DNA of 64,000 bases, from contig ML660201.1 in NCBI GenBank assembly GCA_007570785.1, positions 45,842,473 to 45,906,472 on the forward strand, in the 5' to 3' direction. The DNA comes from Antilocapra americana. Its lineage: Eukaryota; Chordata; Mammalia; Artiodactyla; Antilocapridae. Under the pieces are notes generated by a model that ran no database searches, had not been told where the DNA came from, and saw only the letters and a list, made by a program, of their open reading frames with translations. Below are positions 32,216-45,830 of the stretch, piece after piece. Numbering within the stretch: position 1 is the stretch's first letter; each line of letters opens with the position of its first letter. The translations under genes were made by a program, and so were the position numbers.

Positions 32216-35200
32216 TGCTGGGGGTGGTGGCGGGGGCTTTATGCCCCTGTGAATTTTTCAAAGGGAATCTGCTTCTGAGAGCTCCTGGCAGCTTCCTCTC
32301 AGGGGCCAAGGGGCCATGAAGCCACCAGGGCCTTCTCACCTTGTGATCTGGGCCACGCCCCCTCATTCCCTGAGGACCCCCCAACTCCATCCTCCACCAC
32401 CTGGCAAGCTATGTCCCTTCCCATCAGAACCTGTGCCCCCAGCTTCCCTTCTCCCCCTGCACACCTCCGTGCTCCTGACATTGAGCAATCCATTCCCTGC
32501 TCCCAGCCTGAGAGCACCTGCCTTTACTCCCGCAGTCCCTGACCCCCAGTCAGCCCTGAGTCTGGAGGACTCCCGCCTAGCCCTTCAGGCTCCGCTGGAG
32601 TGGCCTCTCCTCTGAAAAGCCATCTCAGTCTTTTCTTTCACACACTCCCGCCGCCCACCCTACCCCGGCAGACTGGCCTCACTCACAGATGTCTCCTACA
32701 CACCTCCCCCACCACCACCCCTCTGCCGTTAGCAGCCCAAGTGGACATCTGTCTCCTCTGGTGCTGAGTCCCAGGGGGGCAGGGACCAAGGTCTGCCCCA
32801 TCTCTGCTGTCCCAGGCTCCAGAGACCCCATGAGTGCCCCAGTGGGATGTAAGGGCATGGGGTGGGGTGGGCCACTGATGGGCCACCAACCCAGCAGGAC
32901 CACATTGTCATCTGCTCCAGGAAGCCAGGTCTTGAGCCCTCCTCCCCATTCCCATCCTGCCTTTGTGTCCTCAATTGTAGCCCATGCAGGGCCCATTGTA
33001 GCGGCCCAGGTGGGCATCTGCGAACCTCTCTAAACAGAGGGTTCATCCCAGGAAGTCCCTGTTCAGTATGAAGGTTAGCTATTACTGATGTGACAGCCAG
33101 CCTCACAGTATACAAACTCTGCATGTGACATGCCATGATGCCACATACAGCTGACTAACTGTGAAGCCAGTCCACTGCAGGATGGTGGCAGTGTGGCAGG
33201 ACCACATGGGACCCTAATGTGGCAGCTGGTGATCATCAGCAGCTGATGAAGCATGCAGCCGAGTGGCCCGTAGCCCACTGCCTGTGCACCGACTGTGTGC
33301 TCTGAGGATCTGGGGCCCCTTGCCCTTGCCTTACTGTAAACCCCACACCAGAAAGGCCAGAGTGGGGCCACAACCCCTGCCCCGGGGAGCTCGCTCTCTG
33401 CCACACACACACACAGTCCAGGGCCTGGTGTGTCCCCGGAGCAGCTGGGTCAGGCTTTTCATGCAGCTGGTGTGGGCGGCCCCAGAGGAACGGGGCTGTA
33501 GCACTCGAGGCGGGCTGGACATGGAGAACGTCCCGGTTATGCACCCCGTCCAGGATCTGTCCTGAGTGCCCTCAGTGGGAGGGTGCCCAGGTAGCTGACT
33601 ACTCCCTCCACCCTGTGGTCTTCAAGGGTGATTGTTAGCAGCCATATCAGTACCCTTGATTTCTCCGTGAAGGGAGGAGACAGGTGCATCAGCAGCCTGG
33701 TTAGGGTGAGGGCAGGGGCCAGCATTGCCCTGACTGACTGGGGTCCCCAAGCTGCTCACTACCAGTCCCTCCATCCCCCCACCTCCCTCTAGGCCCAGCT
33801 CAGGATCTCTGAGCCCCCGAAGGCTCCCTATCCTCCCACCTAAGGCTCCTCTGATTCCTGGCACAAGTGTACCCCTTCCAGCAGCTGGCCCTCGTCTCCA
33901 ACCCCAGATCCTGTGGCCTTCCCACTGCTTGTCCACGGAGTCCAGTATAGGGAGGCCACCCACCATCTCTAGGAACTGGTTAACCTGAGGAGCTAGACAG
34001 TTAAAACTCCCCCCAGCTGCTCCTTTCAGTATTAGGGACCAGACACTGAGACGTGGCTAAAGGGAGCTGGAGAATAGCAAATTCCCCAGGAAGGTCATAT
34101 CCTGGGGTTCAGCTCCTCCCCACCTGCCTGTGCCCTGCTCAGCGCCCTGGGCAGGGGAAGTGGGGCAGGACCCCAGAGCACCCAGCTGAACTCCCAGCTG
34201 AGCCTGGGCTTTTGAGGAGTCAGGCAGCAGCAGGGCCCAGCCTGCATCAAATCTTTCTCATTCCATTTTCTTTCTGATTTAATTTTCCAGAGATTAGGGC
34301 CTGTTCACCTTCGCTGCAGAGAAGAGCCTCACACGCATGCCTGTTTTTATTCCCAGGGCTGGGTGGTTGGTTAGCCGAGCAGGTTAGTTCTGTGATCGTC
34401 CTTCCTCCTCCCCTGCAGAATGGCCCTCCTGCCTTTTACGGGCCCCGGTACCACTCCCAAGTCCCCCAGGTACCCCTTTCAGATCCCCCAAATTCCCAGC
34501 TGATCCCCTGCACCTCATCTTCAAGTTCGGGGGTCAATGCAGGGAACAGGACTGCAGAGAGCGTGACCTAACGCAAGTACTTTAGATAAGAGTGGCCGTG
34601 CTTATCTGAGCTGCTGTGTGACCTGTCCCGTGTGGCCCTCAGTGCCCTGCCTGCTAATCAGGCATCACCAGAATGGCCCTTCCTCAGGGCTTGTGCATCA
34701 GGGAGGCCAAGTGTGTGAAGCAGCAGCCCTTGGGTGGCCAAAGTCAGCACACTGGGCAAACAGGGCTGTTTCTGCGGCCTCCACAGCCCCTCTTCCTTCC
34801 TTTCCCATCCACTCCCTTGCACTCCTTGCCTTCCTTTTTGTGCCCATCTCTCCCACCCTCCTCCTCTCCCTGGGTCCAGGCCCCACTGCTGCTGACTCTC
34901 TGGGACTTAGATGCCTCAACAGTCTGATGGGGGCTGTCCAGGTCAGTGGTCCTGAGCCTTTTGTCTCCTGTGTGGCTGCCCCGTGTTCAGGTGCCTCAGT
35001 GCTTATTCCACTCCCAGGCAGGACTGTTTGGAGCTGGGAGGAGAAGGCTGGCTCCATCTGCCCCTGCAAGCATCCACGCTTCCTGTTTCAAGGTCACTGT
35101 TCCCCCCAAGTGCCCTCCAGGCCCACCTCCCCCTTGTGTGCGGACACCTCTGGCAGCAGGGGGCTAGGCAGAGTCCCTGGGGCCCTTGAAGGGGCATTGG

Positions 35201-36470
35201 CCCCTACGGGCCCTGGAATTCCTGAGGCCAGAAGGCAAGCTGGCCAGACATGCTGCTTAACAAAAGAATTAGCCAAAGCTGAGAGAGGTTTGGGGTTGAG
35301 GCTAACACTGGGCATGGGTGGGGCTGTTGAGGGAAGTGGGTGGAAGGGAGATGAGAGAAGTGGAAGGACAGGTCCTGGTCGCTGGTAGGGGTGCCCTCAA
35401 GGGGTGGAAGACGAGCACGGGCCATGGGTGGCGGTACAGGGTGGAGGAGCCAGGAACTGCTGGAAACAAGGGACTGCAAACCACCTCCTGAATTGTCCCT
35501 CCGCACCTCTGTCGCTGTGTCTCCTGCTCTCCCCAACACGTCCCCCTGGCCCCAGCCAGCCTGTACCCAAGTCTGCTGCCTTGTCCCACTGCCATTCACC
35601 GTCTCCTCTGGGGGATGAAGCCCCTTGTCTCTTCCTCCTCTGTCACAGGGTCCAGTGGAGGAGGGTCCAGTGACAGTGCGGAGCTGTCACCGCCTGTAGA
35701 CCTGCTGGCCCCCACCCCTCTCTCGTTGGTCCAGCTGCCTGCGCCCAGCTGGGGGCCATGCGGCACTGCTGTGGGAGTTGTTGGGTGTTTCCAATTAGCT
35801 CTCTGGGCCAAGGACACCAGCGGGCACACAGTCCTGCTGTGGTTGTTGAGGCCCTGCGCCCGGTGCGCCCTGCTCTTTCTGTTGCTTCCGAGTTGGCTCC
35901 AGGGACCAGGGCTAGCGCCTGGGGTTGAGGGGAGCCATGCTGGTACTCTGGAGCTGCCCTGGGCTCTCCCGGACTTCCTGCTGGGCCTGCAGGTGGAAAG
36001 CACTCCCTGGGCCGCATCAGTGGGGGGATGACCTCTACCCCGGGGTGGGACCATCTGCTGGGCTGTGTCGCATGGGTCTCTGGGACACGGGGTTCAGCTC
36101 AGGGCCCCACCCCAGGGGACGGGGACAGCTGGAGCAGGTCCAGGGAGACGTTGAGAGAGGTGAGGCACCTGGGATGGGAGGGTGGAGGGCCGTTGCCTCT
36201 CAGGGGCTCATTTGGGATTGGGAGACAGGCTCGGCTAGAGCTCACCTCAACCAGTTCCTGCAGTTCTGGAATTGTGCCCTCATCTCCCTAGAAACTCCTT
36301 CTTGCCCATTGCCCTACCTTCACTCGAAGGAGGATGTAGATAGGTAGGCAGGGGAAATAGACAGTGTGAGCAGAGGTGTGGAAGGAGGGACGCAGAGGCC
36401 TGAGTGCACCTGCCAGTTCAGTAAGCTGGAACGGCCTCGAGTTCTGGCACCAGTGCCCAGCAGAAGGATA
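32216..36470. other. GC-rich intronic sequence, no gene seen
   Basis: No exon was recognised in 4.2 kb. 32630-32840 has features of an L2 3' end (aggcagggaccaaggtctgc context) but is diverged. A (CA)n run of about seven units lies at 33401-33415. The longest open frame, 34618-35388 on the + strand (256 codons), has a low-complexity translation and no recognisable domain. Confidence 0.45.
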
Positions 36471-36480
36471 TCATGATGGG

Positions 36481-36612
36481 AACTCCCCTGGCGGTCCAGT
36501 GGTTAAGACACTGCGCCTCCACTGCAGGAGGCATGGGTTCCATCCCTGGTCAGGGAACTAAGATCCTGCATGCTGCATGGTATGGCCAAAAAATATAGGG
36601 GGAAAAGAGGGT
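36481..36612 (+). mobile_element. CHR-family short SINE
   Basis: The head is aactcccctggcggtccagt, the promoter-like part is ggttccatccctggtcaggg and the end is tatggccaaaaaatata. The direct repeats tcatgatggg (36471-36480) and tcatggtggg (36613-36622) flank it with one difference, consistent with a target-site duplication. Confidence 0.85.
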
Positions 36613-36622
36613 GTCATGGTGG

Positions 36623-39610
<2,988 letters not shown>

Positions 39611-39918
39611 TGAATGGAGAGAGGACCAGGCAGAGTGGCCTGCACCGTGAGGTCACCGTCCCGACCTCCCATGAACACACAGCCCTCCTAGCCCTCTGAA
39701 GCCAAGCCAGGCTGTCACTGGCAGGCTGTGCCACGTGGACTGTGGGCAGCTGCTGGCAGGAGCAGGATGGTTTCATATGGAGTAGACCCTGACCCAGGCC
39801 CTCGGGGGCCCTGCATGGGTACAGTGGCAACCCCAGTCCTCCCTCTGTTGGGCCTGGGATCTTCCTGTTCCTCCACTCTGCCTATGAGTGTGCCACGGGT
39901 GAGCACTTGGCCAGGATA

Positions 39919-40135
39919 TGTGTGTGTGTGTGCATGCTCGGTTATATCTGACTCTTTGCCATTCCGTGGACTATAGCTTGCCAGGCTTCCTCCGTCCAGG
40001 GGATTCTCCAGGCAAGAATACTGAACTGGGTTGCCATTCCCTTCTCCAGTGGATCTTTCCAACCCCGGGATCGAACCTGCGTCTCCGGCATTGGCAGGCG
40101 GATTCTTTACCACTGAGCCACCTGGGAATCCTCCC
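39919..40135 (-). mobile_element. Bov-tA SINE 324 bases after the exon
   Basis: Minus-strand Bov-tA with the body end first and the tRNA-like head (taccactgagccacctggga) last. A perfect 11-bp target-site duplication, tggccaggata, lies at 39908-39918 and 40136-40146. A (TG)n run is at the 5' edge of the element, at about 39919-39932. The perfect duplication suggests a relatively recent insertion. Confidence 0.92.
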
Positions 40136-40577
40136 TGGCCAGGATAGCGACCTATCCAGGATAGCTGGAAAGGTGGCCTGCAGACTCTGAGGCAGGGGGA
40201 ATGTGGAGGGCACTAAACGCCTTACAAAGAAGGCCATGGCCACGTGATGCTGGAGGCTAGAGCTCCTGTTCTGCCCACAACTTCCCCACCTGCCTCTGGG
40301 CCTCATTGTTCCCATCTCTACTGAGAGCTTGTGCCTGCTGGCTCCAAGAAACCGTGGTCCTGCGAGGTGACAGGACCTGCTGGTCTCCCTGACCAGGTCT
40401 ACAAAGTCAGCGAACCCTATTACTTGACCCACCCCCAGGGACAGCAGGTAGGAAAGGGCTCCCGGAGCTGCAGGGTGCCCTGGGGGGGTGGTTTGCAGAA
40501 AAGAAGGGAGGGGATCCAAGCTGCCCCCAGATCAGAGGCACAAACTGCTGTTGCCCCTGCCTGTGTCACAGAGACGA

Positions 40578-40935
40578 GTCCAGTAGAAAGGAATGAAATA
40601 CTGGTACATAGGACAATGTGGATGAATATGAAAACATTATATTGAGGGAAAGAAGCTCATCATAAGGACTACCTATTGTGTGCTCCCATATCTGTGAGTT
40701 GTCCACAATAGGCAAAAGCATAGAAATGAAAAGTACATTAGCAGTTGCCTACGGCTGGAAGGGAGGGGACAGGGAGAGTCTGCTAATGGGTACAGGGTTT
40801 CTTTTTGGGGATGCTGAAAATATTCTAAAATTAGAATGTGGTGATGAGTGCACAACTCTGAAATGCTAAAAAAAACAACACTAAATTGTATATTTTATGT
40901 GAGTGAATTTTATAGTATCTCAGTAAAGCTCTCTC
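40578..40935 (+). mobile_element. L1M-type LINE 3' end
   Basis: Landmarks include atactggtacataggacaat, aacattatattgagggaaag, ctgctaatgggtacagggtt tctttttgggg and the final tatagtatctcagtaaagct. It is the same L1 region and the same orientation as 20597-21080, but a separate truncated copy. Confidence 0.8.
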
Positions 40936-42475
40936 TTTTTAACGAGCAAGACCACACAAGCATGGGTCCCAGCAGGGTCAAATCAGAGCAGCCAAACCCC
41001 CACCACATCCAGGTCCTGGGAGGGAACTAGGAACCCCTTCTCCAGGAGCTGGGCCCTCCTGTACCCCTGAAATCCCCTGCCTGTGCCAGGTGACTTGGAT
41101 CATGAACTAGGGAAAGGCTGGCATCTGGGACCAGAGTGGGGGGACCCTGAGGGCATCCCACCGAGTGTGGACCCAGAGGGCTCAGAGCTGGGCCCAGCCT
41201 GAACTTGGGGTTCTCCTAGTCACAGGCAGGGAGACAGTTGGGGAAGTGTACTGTCATGAGGAGGAGGCAGAGCAGAGCCTTCAGCTGGTATGATCACCCC
41301 TGTGAGGTGTGACAGTGTGTCCAGGTTGTAGGAACCGTCTGCCTGCCTCCTGCAGCCAGCACACCATGTCCTGCCCCATGCCTTGTGCCTGGAACTGAAC
41401 GCTCTGCCCTCCTTTCTCTCGTCCTCTCTTTGTCCCTCTCTCCCCACTTCATTCCAGGTCCGCTGTTTGCCCTCTACTTCCTTGCTTTGCGGCTTTCCCC
41501 CTCCCCAGATGCCCAGTGCACCGAGCACAGACCACAAGCCCTGAACTTGCGGAGAAACCATTTGACAGTTTGGGGAAGCATCCCCGTTTACGCCTGCTTC
41601 CCACCCTGATTTTAGGACCAGTTACCTTGGCAGGGGTTGCTGAGTGGTGATAACAACAGATGGCGTACCTGCCCTCCACAAGGAGCCCATGGCCCAGCCC
41701 CTGCCCAGCCCCTCTGAGCATCCCAAGGTTGGAGTCCCCCAGCTCCTTTCCCCACTCCTGGAGAAACAGGCAGCCTTGACAGCTGGGGGATGGAGGAGCC
41801 CAAAGCCTGGGGTCTTGATCCCCACCCTCTCCCTATGCCGCACATGCTGGACTCTGCCCCAGAGACAGTGTGGATGTCTGCCTCCTTCCCACCAAGTCCA
41901 GCCTGGGTGCCCATGGCCTGGTGCACGCTGGTTCTCCAGGGAGGAATGACAGGAAGGGGCACTCACTGATCAGGTACTCACCATGCTCTAAGTCTGTCAT
42001 ATCATCTCACAGCAGTCCCTGAGGGAGAGGGAAACTGAGACTCGGACATGCCATGCATTAGGCCAGGATATGGCCGAGCCAGGATTTGAACCCAGGTCTC
42101 TCTGACCCTAAGCCAGGCCCCTGACTGCCCGCATTGGTCCAGAGGTGTGCACAGAGCCCAGCACTCTCCCAGCCAGTGAACCCCTCCTACTGCAACACCC
42201 CCTGCTCCAGACCCAGAAGATGCTCCTGTCAGTATCTCCAGGGCAAGAAGAGGATTGTCCTTCACCTGCCTTGGTCCTAGTTGCTCAAGATGAGCTTTGC
42301 TCTTCATTGTTATTCATTTTGCTTTTAATCAAGCTCTGGCTCTTTTCTCCTTTCCCACATGTGTTTGCAGCCTGAATGCATGTGGAGAGAGGGATGTTGA
42401 GGGTCTAGACCCCTCCACCCTCCATCATCCCTCTCTCCCTGGACCCCATCCAAAAATCCAACTTAAATCCGCTTG
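40936..42475. other. Intronic sequence with a MIR fragment
   Basis: No gene is seen. 42005-42128 is a reverse MIR-like fragment (catgccatgcattaggccag, agccaggatttgaacccagg). The other sequence is unique. Confidence 0.5.
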
Positions 42476-42479
42476 CCCT

Positions 42480-42610
42480 CGTCTGCAGTTTTAATGCAGG
42501 GCTTGGAAGGAGGGGACCAAGCAACGCCGGACGGAAGTTCATTGTCTCATCTAATCAGGGACAGTCAGTTGTTTGTAACGAGTTTCTCCAAGCTGCACAG
42601 AGTGGTTTTC
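42480..42610. promoter_or_regulatory. Weak candidate conserved element
   Basis: Unique sequence with gcaacgccggacggaagttc (CpG-containing, ETS-type GGAAG core) next to tcatctaatcagg and gtttgtaacgag. It is not AT-rich enough to stand out strongly, so low confidence. Confidence 0.2.
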
Positions 42611-42944
42611 CCAGCCAAGAGTCAGGCAGAGCAGGCCAAGTCAGGGACTTCACAATGCCAGGCAAGCAGCTTCCCGAAGTCCAGGACACCTGCTAGGGCC
42701 TCAGCTTAGGAGACATGGAGGGGACCTTCTAGGGACATCTGCTATCCTGGAGGATGGGTCCTCTGAGCCAGAGCCTGCTTTGTTTGAGTCTTGAGTTCCA
42801 GGAGGGGTGGGGAGGTGCCTCAGTTCTTACAGAATGTTGAGGGCAGAGCTGGGCCCAAGTCAGGACCCTCCTGTCCTCCCAGACGGAGCCTCTCTCAGAG
42901 CCTTCTCCTCAGAAAGGTCATCTCTTGGTTGTATTCCTTCCTCC

Positions 42945-43100
42945 ATCCATTCTTCAGCACTCACTAAAGGCCTATGGTGCACCAGGCAGGTGCTGGGAGT
43001 GCAGTGAGGAAGGACAGGCCCCGTTCCTGTCCTCTTGGACCTCTCAGTCTCATCCTGTCCCAGGTCTTAGTTTATTCCTCTGGAAAACAGGGACATGAGA
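42945..43100. repeat. Ancient MIR/L2-class repeat fragments
   Basis: The phrases cattcttcagcactcactaa aggcctatggtgcaccagg and gctgggagtgcagtgaggaa belong to a widespread old mammalian repeat. The same type recurs near 48285-48400, 53265-53410 and 55365-55530 in this window. The exact family is not certain. Confidence 0.45.
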
Positions 43101-43625
43101 CCATCTCTGCCCAGTACTTCTGGTTTCACAGCTCCTGGAGTCACCATTTCTAAAGGCCACAGTGAAAACAGCATCTCTGAAGATCATGTCACCTTCAGCG
43201 CCGTCCCAGGCACCCCTGCTATGGGGGATCAGGGAAGAAGCCACTGGAGGAGGCGAGGCGTGACCCCACTGTGGGGCAGCCCAGGCTGCTCTCAGGGACA
43301 AGGCCAAGGGCGGTGTAGCTCAGTGAGTGTGGTTCCTAAAGAACGGAAGCCCAGAGCCAGAGCAGCCGGGCCAGAGCAGGTTGTTAAGGGACATTAGTGA
43401 GGCAGCTAGAAGCCTGATCTCAGGGACACTGTTACACTTCCAACCTCAAATAAGCTAGAGGCAGTGAATTTCTGGCCGAGATCCAGGACCTGAAGACTTT
43501 GGCCCTTGAGCTCTGCCCTTCCCCCTGCCACCCCACGCCTGTGTTCTGCATGCTCCCCCTCAGCTCCTTCTCATTGTCCTGGGGGCCCAGACCCTTCTAG
43601 AGGGCATGCCTTTGCCTCTTTGCCT

Positions 43626-43790
43626 TCATGCAGTGTTTTTAACCTCATGGGCACACTGGAGTCACCTGCAGGGCTTTTATATCGTGATGCCCAGGCCCCA
43701 CCCCAGACCGAGTATAGTAGATTATATAGGGATGGGGTGGTGGCCCACAGATTATTCAGTGTGGATTCAGAGTTCAGGACGTTTCCTCTA
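43626..43790. mobile_element. hAT-type non-autonomous DNA transposon remnant
   Basis: It contains gcacactggagtcacctgca gggcttttat and gatgcccaggccccacccca ga, typical of the MER3/MER20-like Charlie derivatives. The terminal inverted repeats are degraded. The subfamily cannot be fixed without alignment. Confidence 0.55.
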
Positions 43791-43948
43791 AAATGGCAGA
43801 AATAATTTATCTCCAATAATAATTCCAATAAATTACTGGCCTCTTTCTGAGTGTCTATCAAGTGCGCAGCCTAAGATAAGCTGAAACACTTCAGATGTCT
43901 GTAGATCCTCCCTGCCACCCAAAAGTTACCCGCTCCTACCCCCATTTT

Positions 43949-44167
43949 GGGCTTCCCCAGTGGCTTAGATGGTAGACAATCTGCCTGCAATGCGGGAGAC
44001 CCAGATTTGATCCCTGGGTCAGGAAGATCCTCTGGAGAAGGAAATGGCAACCCACTCCAGTATTCTTGCCTGGAGAATTCCATGGACAGAGGAGCCTGGC
44101 GGGCTACCATCCTTGGGGTCGCAAAGAGTAGGACACAACTGAGCAACTTTCACATACATACATACAT
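43949..44167 (+). mobile_element. Bov-tA SINE with CATA tail
   Basis: Forward Bov-tA starting ggcttccccagtggcttaga and ending in gactgagc-like sequence and a (CATA)n tail at about 44152-44167. The 9-bp direct repeats ccccatttt at 43940-43948 and 44168-44176 flank it. Confidence 0.92.
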
Positions 44168-44280
44168 CCCCATTTTACATTGGAGGAAGCAGCCCCAGAG
44201 AGGTTACACCACTGGCCCCAGGTCTTGGAGCAAAACCAGACTATAGATTCAGGTACTGGCACTCCAGACCCCAGAAACTG
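44168..44280 (-). repeat. MIR fragment
   Basis: Reverse MIR-type sequence: ccccattttacattggagga, cagccccagagaggttacac and a degraded ggtcttggagcaaaaccaga. The Bov-tA inserted at its edge, in the ccccatttt motif. Confidence 0.55.
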
Positions 44281-44587
44281 CCCCCAGTCCTGCCCTCCTC
44301 TGTGCTGCCACCAGTGGCCAGGTGCACTTGCTGTCCACAAGGAGACAGGGCCAAGGGAAGAGCAGATGGGTCCCCTCTGGCAGGGACTTGCCCTGGGACG
44401 ACCTAGTGACCTTGGGCCAGGCCTTGCCCCAACTTCGTCTTCCTTGAGCAGTGGAGACAAGACACCAAGCAGCCCTCCCAGCCCAACCTCATGATGCCCA
44501 GAGGGATGGGGCAGGGGGAGGTACATTGGTGGCTCTGGTCCTAGGGGTTCCAGTGGGCAGCATTCCCACCATCAGTGGCCTCTCTAG

Positions 44588-44706
44588 GGAGCGAGCATCA
44601 TTTAAAAAGTAAAATTAAAAACCCTTCTGCACAGAGCCGCCCTGCTTTTGCCGCTAATGGCCACTTAACCCAATTAAACTGATGCATTGTTGGCAGTGGC
44701 TGGGTC
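44588..44706. promoter_or_regulatory. Candidate conserved non-coding element
   Basis: AT-rich unique sequence. It contains catcatttaaaaagtaaaat taaaaaccc, then gccgctaatggccacttaac ccaattaaactgatgcattg. TAAT, CAATTAA and GATGCATTG cores lie within 60 bases. The flanks are GC-rich. No repeat is recognised. Confidence 0.35.
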
Positions 44707-44877
44707 TGTTCAGGAACTGCGCTCTGGGCTGGGTGTTCAGAGGAGCAGGAGGAATGAGCCAGGGAGGGAGCCAAGGGGCCAGGGGCTGTTGGGCAGACCA
44801 CCTGCCATAGTCAGGAGGGAGAAGTTCTGCCTGGCTCCCCCTGATGTGCTGCTTCCTTTCTCAGATTTCACCTCATG

Positions 44878-45098
44878 CAGGGTTTCTTGGTGTTGGTGCT
44901 ATGGACATTTTGAGCAGGATGATTATTTGCTGTGGGGGCTGCCCTGAGCATTGCAGTTGGTTAAGCAGCATCCTGACCCTCTGCCTGCTAGAGGCCAGTG
45001 TACATCACTCCCCCAGTTACAAGAACCAGAAATGTCCCCAGGTATTGCCAGATATCCTCTGGGGACGAAGTCCCGTTTGGTTGAAAACTACTGGTCTG
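44878..45098 (-). mobile_element. MER5A DNA transposon (hAT-Charlie)
   Basis: The stretch runs from cagggtttcttggtgttggt to ttgaaaactactgg, nearly the full length of MER5A. The internal landmarks gtgggggctgccctgagcat, aagcagcatcctgaccctct and agaaatgtccccaggtattg are clear. It appears in the orientation opposite to the usual consensus. It is non-autonomous, with no coding sequence. Confidence 0.85.
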
Positions 45099-45579
45099 CT
45101 GAAACAAAGAGCTGCAGTCATTATAGAAGCCTCAGAAGCAGGGCGACGTTGGGGAACCTCAGAGATGCAGACCGAATGGAGCAGTCTGAACAGGAGGATG
45201 ATCCCTGCAGTTCAAAGGGGAAAGAGTAAGCTTGGGGCAGCCTGGAGGAGGCGTCATGGATTGCAAGGGGAACATTTGGCCTTGGAGGCAGCTGAAGGCC
45301 AGATCAAAGCTGGATCCACAAATAAATTCACGGATGGAGGTTGGACAAGCAGAGGGGCCCTGGAAAGACAGGGCCAGTGGTACCACCTGCTGCCAAGGTC
45401 CGGCCCGGAGTTGGAGCCTCATGAGTATTTGCAGGACAGAGGCTAGGGCTGCGGCTCCAGGTCCTGGCTGGAGGTCACCCTCAGGGGTCTGACTCCAGAC
45501 CAGGGAAGCTCTGAAAGGCACACGAATGGTGGACACATAGGCAGGGAATTCTGCAGCAGCAGCTGCCTCCGCCCACCCT
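45099..45579. other. Intronic sequence, no gene seen
   Basis: Unique sequence. An open frame on the + strand crosses MER5A and continues into it, so it cannot be a real gene. Confidence 0.4.
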
Positions 45580-45830
45580 TCTCTGGGCAATTAAAAGGTG
45601 TTTACGTGGGGCTGGCGGCGACTTCTGCCTCCCTTCCATTATGACCATTAAGAGATCTTGACCCTTCCACTTTTCCTGCTCTTGAAAGAAGCTGCAGACA
45701 CGTGGAGCCAATTAGGCGCACGTGTGGGCGCCGAGGGCCCGAGCAGCCTTTTCTCCCTGATTGCCGCGTTTACGGCTGATTATTCTCCCCTCACCCAAAC
45801 AGCGCCGCCGCTTCCTGGCAAGGTGCCACT
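45580..45830. promoter_or_regulatory. Candidate enhancer with paired CACGTG E-boxes
   Basis: Two perfect CACGTG E-boxes lie at 45699-45704 and 45719-45724, 20 bases apart (about two helical turns). A CCAATTAG motif at 45708-45715 sits between them. Upstream are gcaattaaaaggtgtttacg (45587-45606) and ccattatgaccattaagag (about 45637-45655). Downstream is ctgattgccgcgtttacggc tgattattc (45758-45785). CpGs are retained. No repeat is recognised. USF/MYC/MITF-class factors bind CACGTG. Any use here is inference. Confidence 0.42.

Noticed and set aside
34618..35388. 256-codon open frame on the + strand, the longest in the window
   Set aside because: The translation is rich in S, P, L and G with no recognisable domain, signal or family. 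It lies in GC-rich intron where long chance frames are expected. No splice or promoter context supports it.
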